From Rhizobium sp. Root483D2 (GTDB lineage Bacteria > Pseudomonadota > Alphaproteobacteria > Rhizobiales > Rhizobiaceae), in the NCBI RefSeq assembly GCF_001426685.1, contig NZ_LMFB01000016.1, positions 133,898 through 197,897 on the forward strand: a stretch of DNA of 64,000 nt. The letters are read 5' to 3'. Below, in pieces: positions 47,511-58,036 of the stretch. The position numbers were made by a program, and so were the translations under genes. Under the pieces are notes generated by a model that worked only from the letters and a program-made list of their open reading frames with translations, was not told the origin of the DNA and did no database searches. Each line of letters starts with the position of its first letter. Within the stretch, counting starts at the first letter, position 1.

Positions 47511-48922
47511 AAATGCCGCAGACGATCGGCCTGGTTCATTTCATCGGTATCGGTGGTATCGGCATGAGCGGTATTGCCGAGGTGCTGCACAATCTCGGTC
47601 ATAAGGTCCAGGGTTCCGACCAGGCCGATAGCGCCAACGTCCAGCGCCTGCGCGACAAAGGCATCGAGGTCTTTGTCGGCCACAAGGCGGAGAATATCGG
47701 CGAGGCCGAAGTGGTCGTGGTGTCGACTGCCATCAAGAAGAGCAATCCGGAACTGATCGCGGCGCGTGAAAAGCTGCTGCCGGTGGTCCGCCGCGCCGAA
47801 ATGCTCGCAGAACTTATGCGCTTCCGCAATGCGATCGCCATTGGCGGCACGCACGGCAAGACGACGACGACCTCGATGGTTGCCACACTTCTGGAAGCCG
47901 GTGGTCTCGATCCGACCGTCATCAATGGCGGCATCATCAATGCCTATGGCACCAATGCCCGCATGGGTGAGGGCGAGTGGATGGTGGTGGAGGCCGACGA
48001 ATCCGACGGCACTTTCCTGAAACTGCCGGCCGACGTTGCCGTCGTCACCAATATCGATCCTGAACATCTCGATCACTACGGCAATTTCGATGCCGTGCGC
48101 GCCGCGTTCCGTCAGTTTGTCGAGAATGTGCCGTTCTACGGTTTCGGCGTCATGTGCCTCGATCATCCGGAAGTCCAGACGATGGTCTCCAAGATCGAAG
48201 ACCGCAAGGTCATCACTTACGGCGAAAACCCGCAGGCCGACGTGCGCTTTTCCAACATCCGCATGGATGGCGCCACCTCCGTGTTCGATGTGGAGATCCG
48301 CCGCCGCCGCACCGGCAAGGTGATCCAGATGAAGGACCTGCGCCTGCCGATGCCGGGCCGCCACAATGTGTCCAATGCGACCGCCGCAATCGCCGTTGCC
48401 CAGCGCCTGGGCATTTCGCCGGAGGATATCGCCAAGGGACTGGCCGCCTTTGCCGGCGTCAAGCGCCGCTTCACCTTTACCGGCGAATGGAACAATGTCC
48501 GCGTCTACGACGACTATGGACATCACCCCGTCGAGATCAAGGCCGTGCTGAAAGCGGCGCGCGAAGCCTGCCAGGGCCGGGTCATCGCGGTGCACCAGCC
48601 GCACCGGTTCTCACGCCTGCACAGCCTGTTTGAGGATTTTTCCGCCTGCTTCAACGAGGCCGATACGATCCTTCTGGCGCCGGTCTATTCGGCCGGCGAA
48701 GATCCGATCGAGGGCATCAATTCACAGGAACTCGTTTCCCGCATCAAGGCCGGTGGCCATCGCGACGCGCGGTTCATCGAAGGTCCGGAAGCAATCGCTC
48801 CGATTGTATCAGCCATTGCACAACCGGGTGACTTTGTGGTTCTCTTGGGGGCTGGCAGCATCACCTATTGGGCTGCCGCACTTCCGAAGGAACTCGCAGG
48901 CATTTCAGGACATTCCGCATGA
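47507..48922 (+). CDS. murC: UDP-MurNAc:L-alanine ligase
   Basis: A 471-residue Mur ligase: N-terminal [19 protein letters not shown] loop [13 protein letters not shown] near 118, then [12 protein letters not shown] and [15 protein letters not shown]. It adds the first residue of the stem peptide. It overlaps murG upstream and murB downstream, both by ATGA. Confidence 0.96.
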   Translation: MKMPQTIGLVHFIGIGGIGMSGIAEVLHNLGHKVQGSDQADSANVQRLRDKGIEVFVGHKAENIGEAEVVVVSTAIKKSNPELIAAREKLLPVVRRAEMLAELMRFRNAIAIGGTHGKTTTTSMVATLLEAGGLDPTVINGGIINAYGTNARMGEGEWMVVEADESDGTFLKLPADVAVVTNIDPEHLDHYGNFDAVRAAFRQFVENVPFYGFGVMCLDHPEVQTMVSKIEDRKVITYGENPQADVRFSNIRMDGATSVFDVEIRRRRTGKVIQMKDLRLPMPGRHNVSNATAAIAVAQRLGISPEDIAKGLAAFAGVKRRFTFTGEWNNVRVYDDYGHHPVEIKAVLKAAREACQGRVIAVHQPHRFSRLHSLFEDFSACFNEADTILLAPVYSAGEDPIEGINSQELVSRIKAGGHRDARFIEGPEAIAPIVSAIAQPGDFVVLLGAGSITYWAAALPKELAGISGHSA

Positions 48923-49893
48923 AACAGGTAAATGGTGAAAAGCTACTGGCCTCGCTCGGGGACAGCGTCAAGGAGTTGCGCGGACGTCTGACGCCGGATG
49001 CGCCGATGGACCGGGTGACCTGGTTTCGTGCCGGTGGTCTGGCCGAGCTGATGTTCCAGCCGCATGACGCCGGCGATCTCGTCGCCTTCCTGAAATTGCT
49101 GCCGGAAGACGTCCCCGTCATGGTCGCCGGTGTCGGCTCCAACCTCCTGGTGCGCGATGGCGGCATTCCGGGCGTTGTCATCCGGCTGTCTGCCAAGGGT
49201 TTTGGCGATGTGGAACTGATTTCAGAGACGCGCGTGAAAGCCGGAGCGATCTGCCCGGACAAGAATCTGGCGGCGATGACGCTCGATCACGGCATTGGCG
49301 GGTTTGCGTTCTACTACGGCATTCCCGGCACGATCGGCGGCGCGCTGCGTATGAACGCCGGGGCCAATGGCGGCGAGACGCGCGAGCGGGTCGTCGAGGT
49401 TCACGCGGTCGACCGCAGGGGCAATACGCATGTGCTGTCGAATGCGGACATGGGGTACAGCTACCGCCATTCCTCGGCGCCGAAGGACCTGATCTTCACC
49501 CATGCCGTTTTCGAGGGCTATCTCGAAGACAAGGCCAAGATCCGCGCCGACATGGATGCGGTGCGCCAGCATCGCGAGACCGTGCAGCCGATCCGCGAAA
49601 AGACCGGCGGCTCGACTTTCAAGAACCCGGACGGCCATTCCGCCTGGAAGCTGATCGACGAGGCCGGTTGCCGCGGCATGATGATCGGCGGCGCGCAGAT
49701 GTCGCCGATGCATTGCAATTTCATGATCAATACCGGCCAGGCGAGCGGCTACGAACTCGAATATCTCGGCGAGACCGTGCGCCAGCGCGTGTTCGAGACC
49801 TCGGGCATTTCGCTCGAATGGGAAATCAAGCGCATCGGCACGTTCATGCCGGGCTACGAGGTCAAGGAATTCCTGGGTGAACTGACGGCATGA
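48919..49893 (+). CDS. murB: UDP-N-acetylenolpyruvoylglucosamine reductase
   Basis: A 324-residue FAD enzyme of type I. The FAD loop is [40 protein letters not shown] lies near 151. The proton-donor serine is in [19 protein letters not shown], with an AGCRG after it. It reduces enolpyruvyl-UDP-GlcNAc to UDP-MurNAc. The ATG overlaps the murC stop. It is the last gene of the first dcw block; a terminator follows 23 bp later. Confidence 0.96.
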   Translation: MKQVNGEKLLASLGDSVKELRGRLTPDAPMDRVTWFRAGGLAELMFQPHDAGDLVAFLKLLPEDVPVMVAGVGSNLLVRDGGIPGVVIRLSAKGFGDVELISETRVKAGAICPDKNLAAMTLDHGIGGFAFYYGIPGTIGGALRMNAGANGGETRERVVEVHAVDRRGNTHVLSNADMGYSYRHSSAPKDLIFTHAVFEGYLEDKAKIRADMDAVRQHRETVQPIREKTGGSTFKNPDGHSAWKLIDEAGCRGMMIGGAQMSPMHCNFMINTGQASGYELEYLGETVRQRVFETSGISLEWEIKRIGTFMPGYEVKEFLGELTA

Positions 49894-49915
49894 GCTGTCA
49901 ATGCTCTGATATAAC

Positions 49916-49949
49916 AAAGCCGCTGCGGAGCGATCCGCAGCGGCTTTTT
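49916..49949. terminator. strong terminator between murB and the convergent MFS gene
   Basis: AAAGCCGCTGCGGA (49916-49929), loop gcga, TCCGCAGCGGCTTT (49934-49947), then TT. A perfect 14-bp stem with T-run on plus and a short one on minus. It closes the mraZ-murB block. Confidence 0.88.
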
Positions 49950-49970
49950 GTGTTTGAGGCGTGCTGAAGC

Positions 49971-51272
49971 TTAGACTTCGTCCTTGCCGGAGAGCAGGAT
50001 GCAGATCAGCGTGATGACGGCGGCGGCGCCGAGATAGTAGCCGACATAGGCCATGCCGTAGTTCACCTGCAGCCAGGTCGCTGCATAAGGTGCAAGCGAA
50101 GCTCCGAAAATACCTGCGAGGTTGAAGGTGATCGACGAGCCGGTGTAGCGCACGTTGGTCGGGAAGGGGGCGGCGAGCGCCGTGCCGATCAGGCCGTAGG
50201 TCATGCCCATCAGCGCCATGGCAATGATTGCAAAGACGAAGATTGCACCTTCGCCCGATGTCATCAGGACGTTCAGGAAGAACGAGAAGATGCCGATCAG
50301 GACTGTCGTTGCAATCAGCACCTCGCGGCGGCCGAAGCGTTCGGCCAGCTTGCCGGCGATCGGGATGAAGATGCCGAACAGGATCGAGCCGACGATCTGG
50401 ATTTCCAGCGCATCGAGGAACGGGATGTTCAGGACCTTGACGTTGTAGGACAAAAGATAGGCCGAGCCGATATAGAACAGCACGAAGGTTGCCAGCGCAA
50501 CGAACGTGCCGAGGAAGAGGCTGCGCTTGTGATGGCGAAACAGTTCCATCACCGGAACCTCGACGCGCTCGTGCTTGTCGATGGCCTTCTGGAAGGCCGG
50601 CGTTTCGGTGATCGACAGGCGAACCCAAAGGCCGACGGCAATGAGGACGATCGAGGCAACGAAGGGGATGCGCCAGCCCCAGCTGAGCAACTGCTCCTGG
50701 GTCATCAGATGGAGAAGCAGCCAGAAGGCGCCCGAGGAGAGGAACAGGCCGACGGGCGCGCCGAGCTGCGGGAACATGCCGTACCAGCTGCGCTTGCCTT
50801 CCGGCGCATTTTCCGTGGCCAGAAGGACGGCACCGCCCCATTCGCCGCCGAGACCAAAACCCTGGCCGAACCGGCACAGCGCCAGCAGCAGCGGTGCGAT
50901 GACGCCGATCTGCTCGTAGGTTGGCAGCAGGCCGATGATGACGGTCGAGACGCCCATGGTCAAAAGAGCCGCAACCAGCGTGGTCTTGCGGCCGATGCGG
51001 TCGCCGAAATGGCCGAACACCACGGCACCGAGCGGGCGCGCGAAAAAGGCGATCGAGAAGGTGGCAAAGGAGGCCAGAAGTGCGGTGGTCGGATCGGTGT
51101 TCGGGAAGAACAGCACCGGGAACACCAGCACGGCGGCGGTGGCGTAGACGTAGAAGTCAAAGAATTCGATGGTCGTGCCGACCAGGCTTGCAAGCAGAAC
51201 GCGGGCCGGCGAATTGAGCGGGCCCTTGTTCAACGGCGCTGCCGTCGGCGACTTGGAAACTGTGTCGCTCAT
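49971..51272 (-). CDS. MFS transporter, metabolite:H+ symporter (MHS) type
   Basis: A 433-residue protein with about twelve helices. TIEFFDFYVYATAAVLVFPVLFF and the loop GHFGDRIGRKTTLVAALLTMG between helices 2 and 3 mark the MHS subfamily (citrate, proline-betaine, shikimate carriers). FGLGGEWGGAVLLATENAP is the helix-4/5 motif. The substrate is unknown. It interrupts the dcw cluster on the opposite strand. Start ATG 51272 (MSDTV) or 51278 (MIMSD); neither has a strong ribosome site. Confidence 0.87.
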   Translation of the reverse strand: MSDTVSKSPTAAPLNKGPLNSPARVLLASLVGTTIEFFDFYVYATAAVLVFPVLFFPNTDPTTALLASFATFSIAFFARPLGAVVFGHFGDRIGRKTTLVAALLTMGVSTVIIGLLPTYEQIGVIAPLLLALCRFGQGFGLGGEWGGAVLLATENAPEGKRSWYGMFPQLGAPVGLFLSSGAFWLLLHLMTQEQLLSWGWRIPFVASIVLIAVGLWVRLSITETPAFQKAIDKHERVEVPVMELFRHHKRSLFLGTFVALATFVLFYIGSAYLLSYNVKVLNIPFLDALEIQIVGSILFGIFIPIAGKLAERFGRREVLIATTVLIGIFSFFLNVLMTSGEGAIFVFAIIAMALMGMTYGLIGTALAAPFPTNVRYTGSSITFNLAGIFGASLAPYAATWLQVNYGMAYVGYYLGAAAVITLICILLSGKDEV

Positions 51273-51651
51273 TATCATGTATCCGTATTGGAATGGGTGT
51301 TGCCGTCTTGGATGGCAGCGGCCCGGCTTTAACGCAGACGCTGCAGCAATAAAACCCTTCATGCGCAACTATCGGCAAGTATTCGGGGTGATTCGATCAC
51401 AAAACTGTCGCCAAAACAGCGATATCGCCTTTCATTTCAGCAGATTGACCAAAAATGCCACTTAAAGGCGTAGATTTTCGCGCAATCCTTGACCAGACTC
51501 AAATTGTGGCAAATCTTGAGTTGTGTATCCGGCGACCGGGTGCGGCAAACAGGCTGGGATGCGCATGCGTTTCCTTCAGGGGGTCTGATGGAGGCGCTGA
51601 TCATGCGCATCAGGCACTTTAGGGGCATTTGCTTCGTGCGAAGGGGAAATC
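51273..51651. other. intergenic region, 379 bp, between the divergent MFS and aqpZ genes
   Basis: It should hold both promoters, but no -35/-10 pair is convincing. The only symmetry seen is ACTCAA ... TTGAGT with a 13-bp spacer near 51,498-51,522, weak as an operator. Short open frames have no ribosome sites. Confidence 0.45.
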
Positions 51652-52338
51652 ATGTTCAAGAAGCTTTCTGCTGAATTTTTAGGAACGTTCTGGCTGGTGT
51701 TTGGCGGTTGCGGCAGCGCGGTGCTGGCGGCAGCCTTTCCGGACGTTGGTATCGGCCTTCTCGGGGTCTCGTTTGCCTTTGGCCTGACGGTGCTGACCAT
51801 GGCCTATGCCGTCGGCGGCATTTCGGGCGGCCATTTCAATCCGGCGGTGTCGGTGGGACTGACGGTTGCCGGCAAGTTTCCGGCCGCCTCGCTGCCGGGC
51901 TACATCATTGCGCAGGTGTTGGGCGGCATCGCTGCAGCGGCAGCCCTCTATCTGGTTGCAAGCGGCAAGGCTGATTTCCAGCTCGGCGGTTTTGCCGCCA
52001 ATGGTTACGGCGAGCATTCGCCGGGCGGCTATTCGCTGACATCGGCTCTGGTCATCGAAGTGCTTTTGACCGGCTTCTTCATCTTCGTCATTCTGGGCGC
52101 CACCCATGGCCGCGTGCCTGTCGGCTTTGCGCCGATCGCCATCGGTCTCACCCTGACGCTCATTCACCTGATCTCGATCCCGGTCACCAATACGTCGGTC
52201 AATCCGGCCCGCTCCACCGGCCAGGCGCTGTTTGTGGGCGGTTGGGCGCTGCAGCAGTTGTGGCTGTTCTGGCTTGCCCCGATCGCCGGCGCCGCCATTG
52301 GCGCGATCGTCTGGAAAGTGGTCGGCGAAGACGACTAG
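51652..52338 (+). CDS. aqpZ: aquaporin Z
   Basis: A 228-residue channel with six helices and two NPA half-helices: [12 protein letters not shown] (about 60-71) and [15 protein letters not shown] (about 181-195). The residues around the second NPA (TSVNPARS) match water-selective AqpZ. AAGGGGAAATC precedes the ATG. It lies inside the dcw region but has its own terminator. Confidence 0.95.
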   Translation: MFKKLSAEFLGTFWLVFGGCGSAVLAAAFPDVGIGLLGVSFAFGLTVLTMAYAVGGISGGHFNPAVSVGLTVAGKFPAASLPGYIIAQVLGGIAAAAALYLVASGKADFQLGGFAANGYGEHSPGGYSLTSALVIEVLLTGFFIFVILGATHGRVPVGFAPIAIGLTLTLIHLISIPVTNTSVNPARSTGQALFVGGWALQQLWLFWLAPIAGAAIGAIVWKVVGEDD

Positions 52339-52369
52339 GACACTGCCATTTGCCAGGCTTTTACGTTCG

Positions 52370-52399
52370 AAGGCCCTGCGCGGACAGCGCGGGGCCTTT
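52370..52399 (+). terminator. terminator after aqpZ
   Basis: AAGGCCC (52370-52376) pairs with GGGCCTT (52392-52398), with an inner GCGC/GCGC stem, followed by a short TTG. The T-run is weak. Confidence 0.5.
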
Positions 52400-52533
52400 G
52401 CCATTTTATCGGCCCCGTCACCGGCCTTTTTTCTTGCGCCGCAATTAACACTCTGATTCTAAGAGATGAATCGAAGCGCAATTTTGAGTCGGTGCGAAAT
52501 ATTTTACCGATCTCTTGGATAGAGTTAACCAAA

Positions 52534-52549
52534 GTAAACGGTTCATTAA
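52534..52549 (-). promoter_or_regulatory. CtrA-like site upstream of ddl-ftsQA
   Basis: On the minus strand TTAA, 7 bp, TTTAC: one mismatch from TTAA-N7-TTAAC. Another TTAACC half lies at 52525-52530. CtrA regulates ftsQA and ftsZ in Caulobacter; control here is inferred. Confidence 0.35.
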
Positions 52550-52656
52550 CCATAATGACGCTCTAGTGGGGATGTGCCTGACGGACGCGACTCGCGCCGG
52601 AAACAAGCTAGGCGCAAGCGGCGATTTGTAAGGCTGGCGTAATGTCGGGGGTTTTG

Positions 52657-53580
52657 ATGAGCAAGCATGTGGCTGTCCTTATGGGCGGATTTTCTTCGGA
52701 GCGGCCGGTCAGCCTGTCTTCGGGGACTGCGTGCGCCGATGCGCTGGAAGCCGAAGGCTACCGCGTCACCCGAATCGATGTCGATCGTGATGTTGCGTCC
52801 GTTCTTTCGGCCCTGCGCCCGGATGTCGCCTTCAATGCCCTGCATGGCCCTTTCGGCGAGGATGGCACGATCCAGGGCATCCTCGAATATCTGCAAATTC
52901 CCTATACCCATTCCGGCGTGCTTGCCTCGGCGCTCGCCATGGACAAGGCGCAGGCCAAGCTTGTCGCCAGTGCCGCCGGCATTCCGGTGGCCGAGGCGCG
53001 CGTCATGGACCGCCATGATTTCGGCTCCGATCATCCGATGAAGCCGCCTTATGTGGTCAAGCCGGTTCGTGAGGGCTCCAGCTTCGGTGTGGTGATGGTC
53101 AAGGAAGACCAGTCGCATCCGCCGCAGATCGTCACCTCCAGCGAGTGGCGCTATGGCGACAGGGTGATGGTCGAGCGCTACGTCTATGGCCGCGAGTTCA
53201 CCTGCGGCGTGATGGGCGATACGGCGCTTGGCGTCACGGAAGTGATACCCCAGGGACACGCCTTTTACGATTACGATTCAAAGTATGTGAAAGGCGGTTC
53301 AAAACACGTCATCCCGGCGGATATTTTACCGAATATTTACCAAAAAATACAAACACTCTCAGTCATGGCGCATCAGGCGATTGGATGCCGCGGCGTAAGC
53401 CGCTCCGACTTCCGCTTCGACGACCGTTTCTCTGCAGAAGGAGAGCTCATCTGGCTGGAGGTCAATACCCAGCCAGGCATGACTCCTACCTCTCTGGTTC
53501 CTGAAATGGCTGTTCATGCTGGCCATACGTTTGGTGAATTCCTCAAGTGGATCGTGGAGGACGCGTCGTGTTTGCGTTGA
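52657..53580 (+). CDS. ddl: D-alanine--D-alanine ligase
   Basis: A 307-residue ATP-grasp enzyme. [20 protein letters not shown] opens it (substrate-binding Glu in SSER). [16 protein letters not shown] and [15 protein letters not shown] bind ATP, and [17 protein letters not shown] holds Mg ligands. It makes the D-Ala-D-Ala used by MurF. ATG 52657 has GGGGG upstream; ATG 52642 is possible. Its end overlaps ftsQ by 13 bases. Confidence 0.95.
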   Translation: MSKHVAVLMGGFSSERPVSLSSGTACADALEAEGYRVTRIDVDRDVASVLSALRPDVAFNALHGPFGEDGTIQGILEYLQIPYTHSGVLASALAMDKAQAKLVASAAGIPVAEARVMDRHDFGSDHPMKPPYVVKPVREGSSFGVVMVKEDQSHPPQIVTSSEWRYGDRVMVERYVYGREFTCGVMGDTALGVTEVIPQGHAFYDYDSKYVKGGSKHVIPADILPNIYQKIQTLSVMAHQAIGCRGVSRSDFRFDDRFSAEGELIWLEVNTQPGMTPTSLVPEMAVHAGHTFGEFLKWIVEDASCLR

Positions 53581-54500
53581 AGGGCAGGAAAGCAGGTCGA
53601 GGACGGGCTCCGCTGGAAGCGGCTGATCTTGATGGTCAGCGCGTTTTGCCGCGGCCGCTGCGCCGCGTCGTGCGTTTCCTCGTCAGCCTCGGAACGGGCC
53701 GCATTCACTTCGTGCCCCATACCGGAACGGCGTCCGCGCTGGCATTTTTTGCAGCGACCGGTTTCTATGGCATGTCGCTCGGCGGCCATAGCCAGGATTT
53801 TGCCCAGACCACCACGTCGGCCGTCGGCTTTGCGATCGAGGACGTCAAGGTGTCCGGCAATGACCAGACCTCGGAAATCGACATCCTGCAGCAGCTGGGC
53901 CTTGACGGCGCGACCTCGCTGGTTGCGCTTGATATCGGCATGGCGCGCAAGCTGATCAGCGAAATGCCCTGGGTCGAGGATGTTGCCGTGCGCAAGGTCT
54001 ATCCGGGCACGATCGAGGTCAATCTCAAGGAGCGCAAGGCATTCGGCATCTGGCAGCACGGTTCCGACCTGTCGCTGATCGAAGCCAGCGGCAGCGTGAT
54101 TGCGCCGCTGCGCGACAATAAATTCTCCGAGCTGCCGCTGTTCGTCGGCCGCGATGCCGAGACTACGGCTGCCGGTTTCTATGCCCGCTTCGAGCAATGG
54201 CCGGAAATCAGCAAGCGGGTCAAAGCCTATGTCCGCGTTGCTGGCCGCCGCTGGGACCTGATCCTCGACAACGGCATCAACATCAAGCTGCCCGAGCACG
54301 ATCTCGACCGTGCCATGCAGGTGCTGTCGACGATGGAAGAGGGCCAGCAATTGCTCGAGCGTGATATTGCCGCGGTCGATCTGAGGCTGGAGGACCGCAC
54401 CACGATCCAGTTGACCCCCGAAGCCGCGGCCCGCCGCCAGACCGTTCTGGAAGCCCGCACGAAGATGTTGAAGAAGCAGGAAAAGGAAGGCCGTACATGA
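53568..54500 (+). CDS. ftsQ: cell division protein FtsQ
   Basis: A 310-residue bitopic protein: basic cytoplasmic part, one membrane helix near 55-75, POTRA domain ([22 protein letters not shown]) and FtsQ domain ([27 protein letters not shown]). It anchors FtsB/FtsL in the divisome. The start is GTG at 53568 with GGAGG seven bases before it; no ATG lies near. It overlaps ddl by 13 bp and ftsA by ATGA. Confidence 0.93.
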   Translation: MFALKGRKAGRGRAPLEAADLDGQRVLPRPLRRVVRFLVSLGTGRIHFVPHTGTASALAFFAATGFYGMSLGGHSQDFAQTTTSAVGFAIEDVKVSGNDQTSEIDILQQLGLDGATSLVALDIGMARKLISEMPWVEDVAVRKVYPGTIEVNLKERKAFGIWQHGSDLSLIEASGSVIAPLRDNKFSELPLFVGRDAETTAAGFYARFEQWPEISKRVKAYVRVAGRRWDLILDNGINIKLPEHDLDRAMQVLSTMEEGQQLLERDIAAVDLRLEDRTTIQLTPEAAARRQTVLEARTKMLKKQEKEGRT

Positions 54501-55828
54501 GCATCTTCGGCTCCTCTAATTTTGGGCTGCCGCGTCTGAAGCCGCTTTCTTCGAAGCGGTCGCATGTCGTTTCCGTGCTCGATATCGGTTCTACCAAGGT
54601 TGTCTGCATGATCGGCCGGCTGACGCCGAAGGCCGAAAGCGCCATCCTGCCGGGCCGCACCCATTCGATCGAGATCATCGGCATCGGCCATCACAAGTCG
54701 CGCGGCATGAAGAACGGCGTGATCGCTGATCTCGATGCGGCCGAAAGTGTCGTCCGTCTCGCGGTCGATGCCGCCGAGCGTATGGCTGGGCTTACCATCG
54801 ACAGCCTGATCGTCAATATTTCCGCCGGCCGTCTGCAGAGTGATATCTACACGGCCTCGATCGATCTGGGTGGCCAGGAAGTCGATGCCGCCGATCTGAA
54901 GAAGGTTCTGGCGGCTGCCGGTCAGCAGTCGCTGCGCCAGGACCGTGTCATCCTGCATTCGCTGCCAACGGGGTTTTCGCTCGACGGCGAGCGCGGCATC
55001 CGCGATCCGCTGGCGATGTTCGGCGATGCGCTTGGCGTCGATATGCATGTGCTGACGGCGGAACGCGCTGCCCTGAAAAACCTCGAACTGTGCATCAACC
55101 GCGCTCATCTGTCGGTCGAAGGCATCGTGGCGACACCGTATGCAAGCGGTCTTGCGGCGCTGGTCGATGACGAAGTCGAACTCGGTTGCGCCGCCATCGA
55201 CATGGGCGGCGGCACCACGACGATCTCGGTCTTTGCCGAGGGCAAGCTGGTTCACGCAGACGCCATCAGCCTCGGCGGCCATCATGTCACCACGGATCTG
55301 GCGCGTGGTCTTTCGACCCGCATCGAGGATGCGGAGCGCCTGAAGGTCGTTCACGGCTCTGCACTGCCCAACAGCGCCGACGAGCGCGACATCGTATCTG
55401 TTCCGCCGATCGGCGAGGACGACCGCGATCAGCCGACGCATGTGCCGCGCGCGCTCGTTTCGCGCATCGTGCGGGCCCGCATCGAGGAAACACTGGAACT
55501 GATCCGCGACCGCATCCAGCGGTCCGGCTTCTCGCCGATCGTCGGCAAACGCGTCGTTCTGACGGGTGGGGCGGCCCAGCTGACCGGCCTGCCGGAATCG
55601 GCGCGCCGGATTCTGGCCCGCAACGTGCGCATCGGCCGTCCGCTCGGCGTCTCCGGACTGCCGGCGGCAGCCAAGGGCCCGGCCTTTTCGACGGCTGTCG
55701 GCCTGATGATCTATCCGCAGGTCGCGGACATGGAAACACATGCGGCGCAGGGCGGTCTGCTCTCGTCGCTTGCAGGAAACAACAGCCGTATCGCCCGCAT
55801 GGGTCAATGGCTGAAGGAAAGCTTTTGA
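54497..55828 (+). CDS. ftsA: cell division protein FtsA
   Basis: A 443-residue actin-like ATPase. Phosphate-1 VLDIGSTKVVCMIG near 29-42, the SHS2 insertion IDSLIVNISAGRLQS, phosphate-2 AAIDMGGGTTTISVFAEG, adenosine motif VVLTGGAAQLTGLPE. The C-terminal MGQWLKESF is the amphipathic membrane-targeting helix. It tethers FtsZ to the membrane. ATGA overlap with ftsQ. Confidence 0.95.
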   Translation: MSIFGSSNFGLPRLKPLSSKRSHVVSVLDIGSTKVVCMIGRLTPKAESAILPGRTHSIEIIGIGHHKSRGMKNGVIADLDAAESVVRLAVDAAERMAGLTIDSLIVNISAGRLQSDIYTASIDLGGQEVDAADLKKVLAAAGQQSLRQDRVILHSLPTGFSLDGERGIRDPLAMFGDALGVDMHVLTAERAALKNLELCINRAHLSVEGIVATPYASGLAALVDDEVELGCAAIDMGGGTTTISVFAEGKLVHADAISLGGHHVTTDLARGLSTRIEDAERLKVVHGSALPNSADERDIVSVPPIGEDDRDQPTHVPRALVSRIVRARIEETLELIRDRIQRSGFSPIVGKRVVLTGGAAQLTGLPESARRILARNVRIGRPLGVSGLPAAAKGPAFSTAVGLMIYPQVADMETHAAQGGLLSSLAGNNSRIARMGQWLKESF

Positions 55829-55921
55829 GCCCTTCGGCATCGTGCTGAACGGGTGCAATACGGGATTTAGTGATTTGGCCGGCTCGGCAAGGCGGCCAGA
55901 AACCAGGAAGGAACGGGTACA

Positions 55922-57697
55922 ATGACGATCAACTTGCAAAAGCCGGATATCACCGAGCTGAAGCCCCGCATCACCGTCTTCGGTGTCGGCGGCGGCGGCG
56001 GCAATGCTGTCAACAACATGATCACCGCAGGCCTCGAAGGCGTCGATTTCGTCGTCGCCAATACCGATGCCCAGGCGCTGACCATGACCAAGGCGTCGCG
56101 CATCATCCAGATGGGTGTTGCCGTGACCGAAGGCCTGGGCGCCGGTTCGCAGCCGGAAGTCGGCCGCGCAGCCGCCGAAGAGTGCATCGATGAAATCATC
56201 GATCACCTCAACGGCACGCATATGTGCTTCGTCACCGCCGGCATGGGCGGCGGTACCGGTACCGGTGCTGCTCCAGTCGTTGCCCAGGCTGCCCGCAACA
56301 AGGGCATCCTGACGGTCGGCGTCGTCACCAAGCCGTTCCATTTTGAAGGCCAGCGCCGCATGCGCCTCGCCGACATGGGCATCCAGGAACTGCAGAAGTC
56401 CGTCGATACCCTGATCGTCATTCCGAACCAGAACCTGTTCCGGATCGCCAATGACCGCACCACGTTCGCCGATGCGTTCGCGATGGCCGACCAGGTTCTC
56501 TACTCCGGCGTTGCCTGCATCACCGACCTGATGGTCAAGGAAGGCCTGATCAATCTCGACTTCGCGGACGTTCGCTCCGTGATGCGCGAAATGGGCCGCG
56601 CCATGATGGGCACCGGCGAAGCATCCGGCGAAGGCCGCGCAATGGCTGCAGCCGAAGCTGCGATCGCCAACCCGCTGCTCGACGAAACCTCGATGAAGGG
56701 CGCGCAGGGCCTGCTGATCTCGATCACCGGTGGCCGCGACCTGACGCTGTTCGAAGTTGACGAAGCTGCGACCCGCATCCGCGAGGAAGTGGATCCGGAC
56801 GCCAACATCATCCTCGGCGCAACGTTCGACGAAGAACTCGAAGGTCTCATCCGCGTTTCGGTCGTGGCAACGGGTATCGATCGCACAGCTGCGGAGGTGG
56901 CCGGCCGCAATGCTGACTTTCGTCCGGTAGCTGCCAAGCCGATCGTTCGTCCGTCCATCGCCATCCCGGCAGCGCCGGTGCAGCAGACGGTTGCCGTTCA
57001 GCAGCCGGCTCCGGTTGCCCAGCAGCCGGTAGTCCAGCCGCAGGCCGCCCAGCCGGTCCAGCAGACCAGCGATTCGATCGCCGAAGCCATCCGTGCCGCC
57101 GAACTGGAACGCGAACTGTTCCTGTCGATGCCGCGCGGTGGTGCACCGGCACCGGTTCAGCAGGCTCAGGACGATTTCCGTCCGCAGAGCAAGCTGTTTG
57201 CAGGTGCAGCACCGGCCGAACAGCAGCCGATCGTTCAGGCGGCTCCGGTTCAGCGCGCTGTCGAAGCGCCGGTCTACCAGCAGCCGGTCGCTCAGGCACC
57301 GGTTCGCCAGGAACCCGTCGCTCCGGTGATCCGTCAGCAGGCCGAACAGGTCCGCATGCCACGCGTCGAAGACTTCCCGCCGATGGTCAAGGCCGAAGCT
57401 GAGCACCGTGCACAGCCGGTCCAGCACGAAGAGCGCGGCCCGATGGGCCTGCTCAAGCGAATCACCAATTCGCTCGGCCGCCGCGAAGAAGAAAGCCATG
57501 ATGTGGCTGCCGACATGACCGCCGGTGCGCCGGCTGCATCCTCGCAGCAGCGCCGTCCGTTGTCGCCCGAAGCCAGCGTTTACGCGCCGCGCCGGGCAGC
57601 TCCCCTCGATGACCGTGCCCGCGCTGCTTCGCAGCCGCGTGCCCATGAAGACGATCAGCTCGAAATCCCGGCGTTCCTGCGCCGTCAGTCGAACTGA
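55922..57697 (+). CDS. ftsZ: cell division GTPase FtsZ (long form)
   Basis: A 591-residue tubulin homologue. The polymerising domain covers about 14-318, with [13 protein letters not shown] and the GTP loop GGGTGTG at 109-115. A linker of about 250 residues, rich in Gln, Pro, Ala and Val, follows. The end, near 577-591, carries [10 protein letters not shown], the FtsA/ZapA-binding tail. FtsZ of this length is typical of Rhizobiales FtsZ1. The Z-ring guides septal synthesis. It is 93 bp after ftsA, with AGGAAGGAACGG before the ATG. Confidence 0.96.
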   Translation: MTINLQKPDITELKPRITVFGVGGGGGNAVNNMITAGLEGVDFVVANTDAQALTMTKASRIIQMGVAVTEGLGAGSQPEVGRAAAEECIDEIIDHLNGTHMCFVTAGMGGGTGTGAAPVVAQAARNKGILTVGVVTKPFHFEGQRRMRLADMGIQELQKSVDTLIVIPNQNLFRIANDRTTFADAFAMADQVLYSGVACITDLMVKEGLINLDFADVRSVMREMGRAMMGTGEASGEGRAMAAAEAAIANPLLDETSMKGAQGLLISITGGRDLTLFEVDEAATRIREEVDPDANIILGATFDEELEGLIRVSVVATGIDRTAAEVAGRNADFRPVAAKPIVRPSIAIPAAPVQQTVAVQQPAPVAQQPVVQPQAAQPVQQTSDSIAEAIRAAELERELFLSMPRGGAPAPVQQAQDDFRPQSKLFAGAAPAEQQPIVQAAPVQRAVEAPVYQQPVAQAPVRQEPVAPVIRQQAEQVRMPRVEDFPPMVKAEAEHRAQPVQHEERGPMGLLKRITNSLGRREEESHDVAADMTAGAPAASSQQRRPLSPEASVYAPRRAAPLDDRARAASQPRAHEDDQLEIPAFLRRQSN

Positions 57698-58036
57698 TTT
57701 TTTTGCCCACCTTCCTCCTTGCCGAAATGCCCGGGTTTGCGCCCGGGCATTTTTTATGAATTCCTGAATTTTTTCAAGGGCTAAGCACCCTGTGTGCAGT
57801 GCGTAACAAAGCGAAAGAAACAGTGATTTGGAATGACGGCCCACTGCAATTATCTTCACCATCAAGACTGATGGGTCAGCATTGCGATTCTAACCGCGAA
57901 AGCCTTGCAGATTGGACCGGATGGCGACGGCAAGCGTTGCTCTCCGACTGTGTAGTTTACGGCTTTTGACAGACGCGCGGCTTAGGCCCTAACGACATTC
58001 GGCGGCAACGCCACGTAGCATTTGAAGGCGATAAGC
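57698..58036. other. intergenic region between ftsZ and lpxC, 339 bp
   Basis: The first 60 bp hold the ftsZ terminator. The rest should hold the lpxC promoter, but no strong -35/-10 pair stands out. No RNA gene was recognised. Confidence 0.5.
57725..57755 (+). terminator. terminator after ftsZ
   Basis: ATGCCCGGG (57727-57735), loop tttgcg, CCCGGGCAT (57742-57750), then TTTTT. It separates ftsZ from lpxC. Confidence 0.88.

Larger units (their letters stand above)
52339..52656. other. intergenic region between aqpZ and ddl, 318 bp
   Basis: It holds the aqpZ terminator and then an AT-rich stretch (52,440-52,560) with repeated GGTTAA/TTAACC words, including a CtrA-like site. This is the likely promoter region of the ddl-ftsQ-ftsA unit. 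Confidence 0.5.

Noticed and set aside
54227-57865. Very long antisense open frame (1212 codons) over ftsQ-ftsA-ftsZ
   Set aside because: It lies fully opposite well-conserved division genes, has no ribosome site and shows no domain; it results from high GC in the third codon position.
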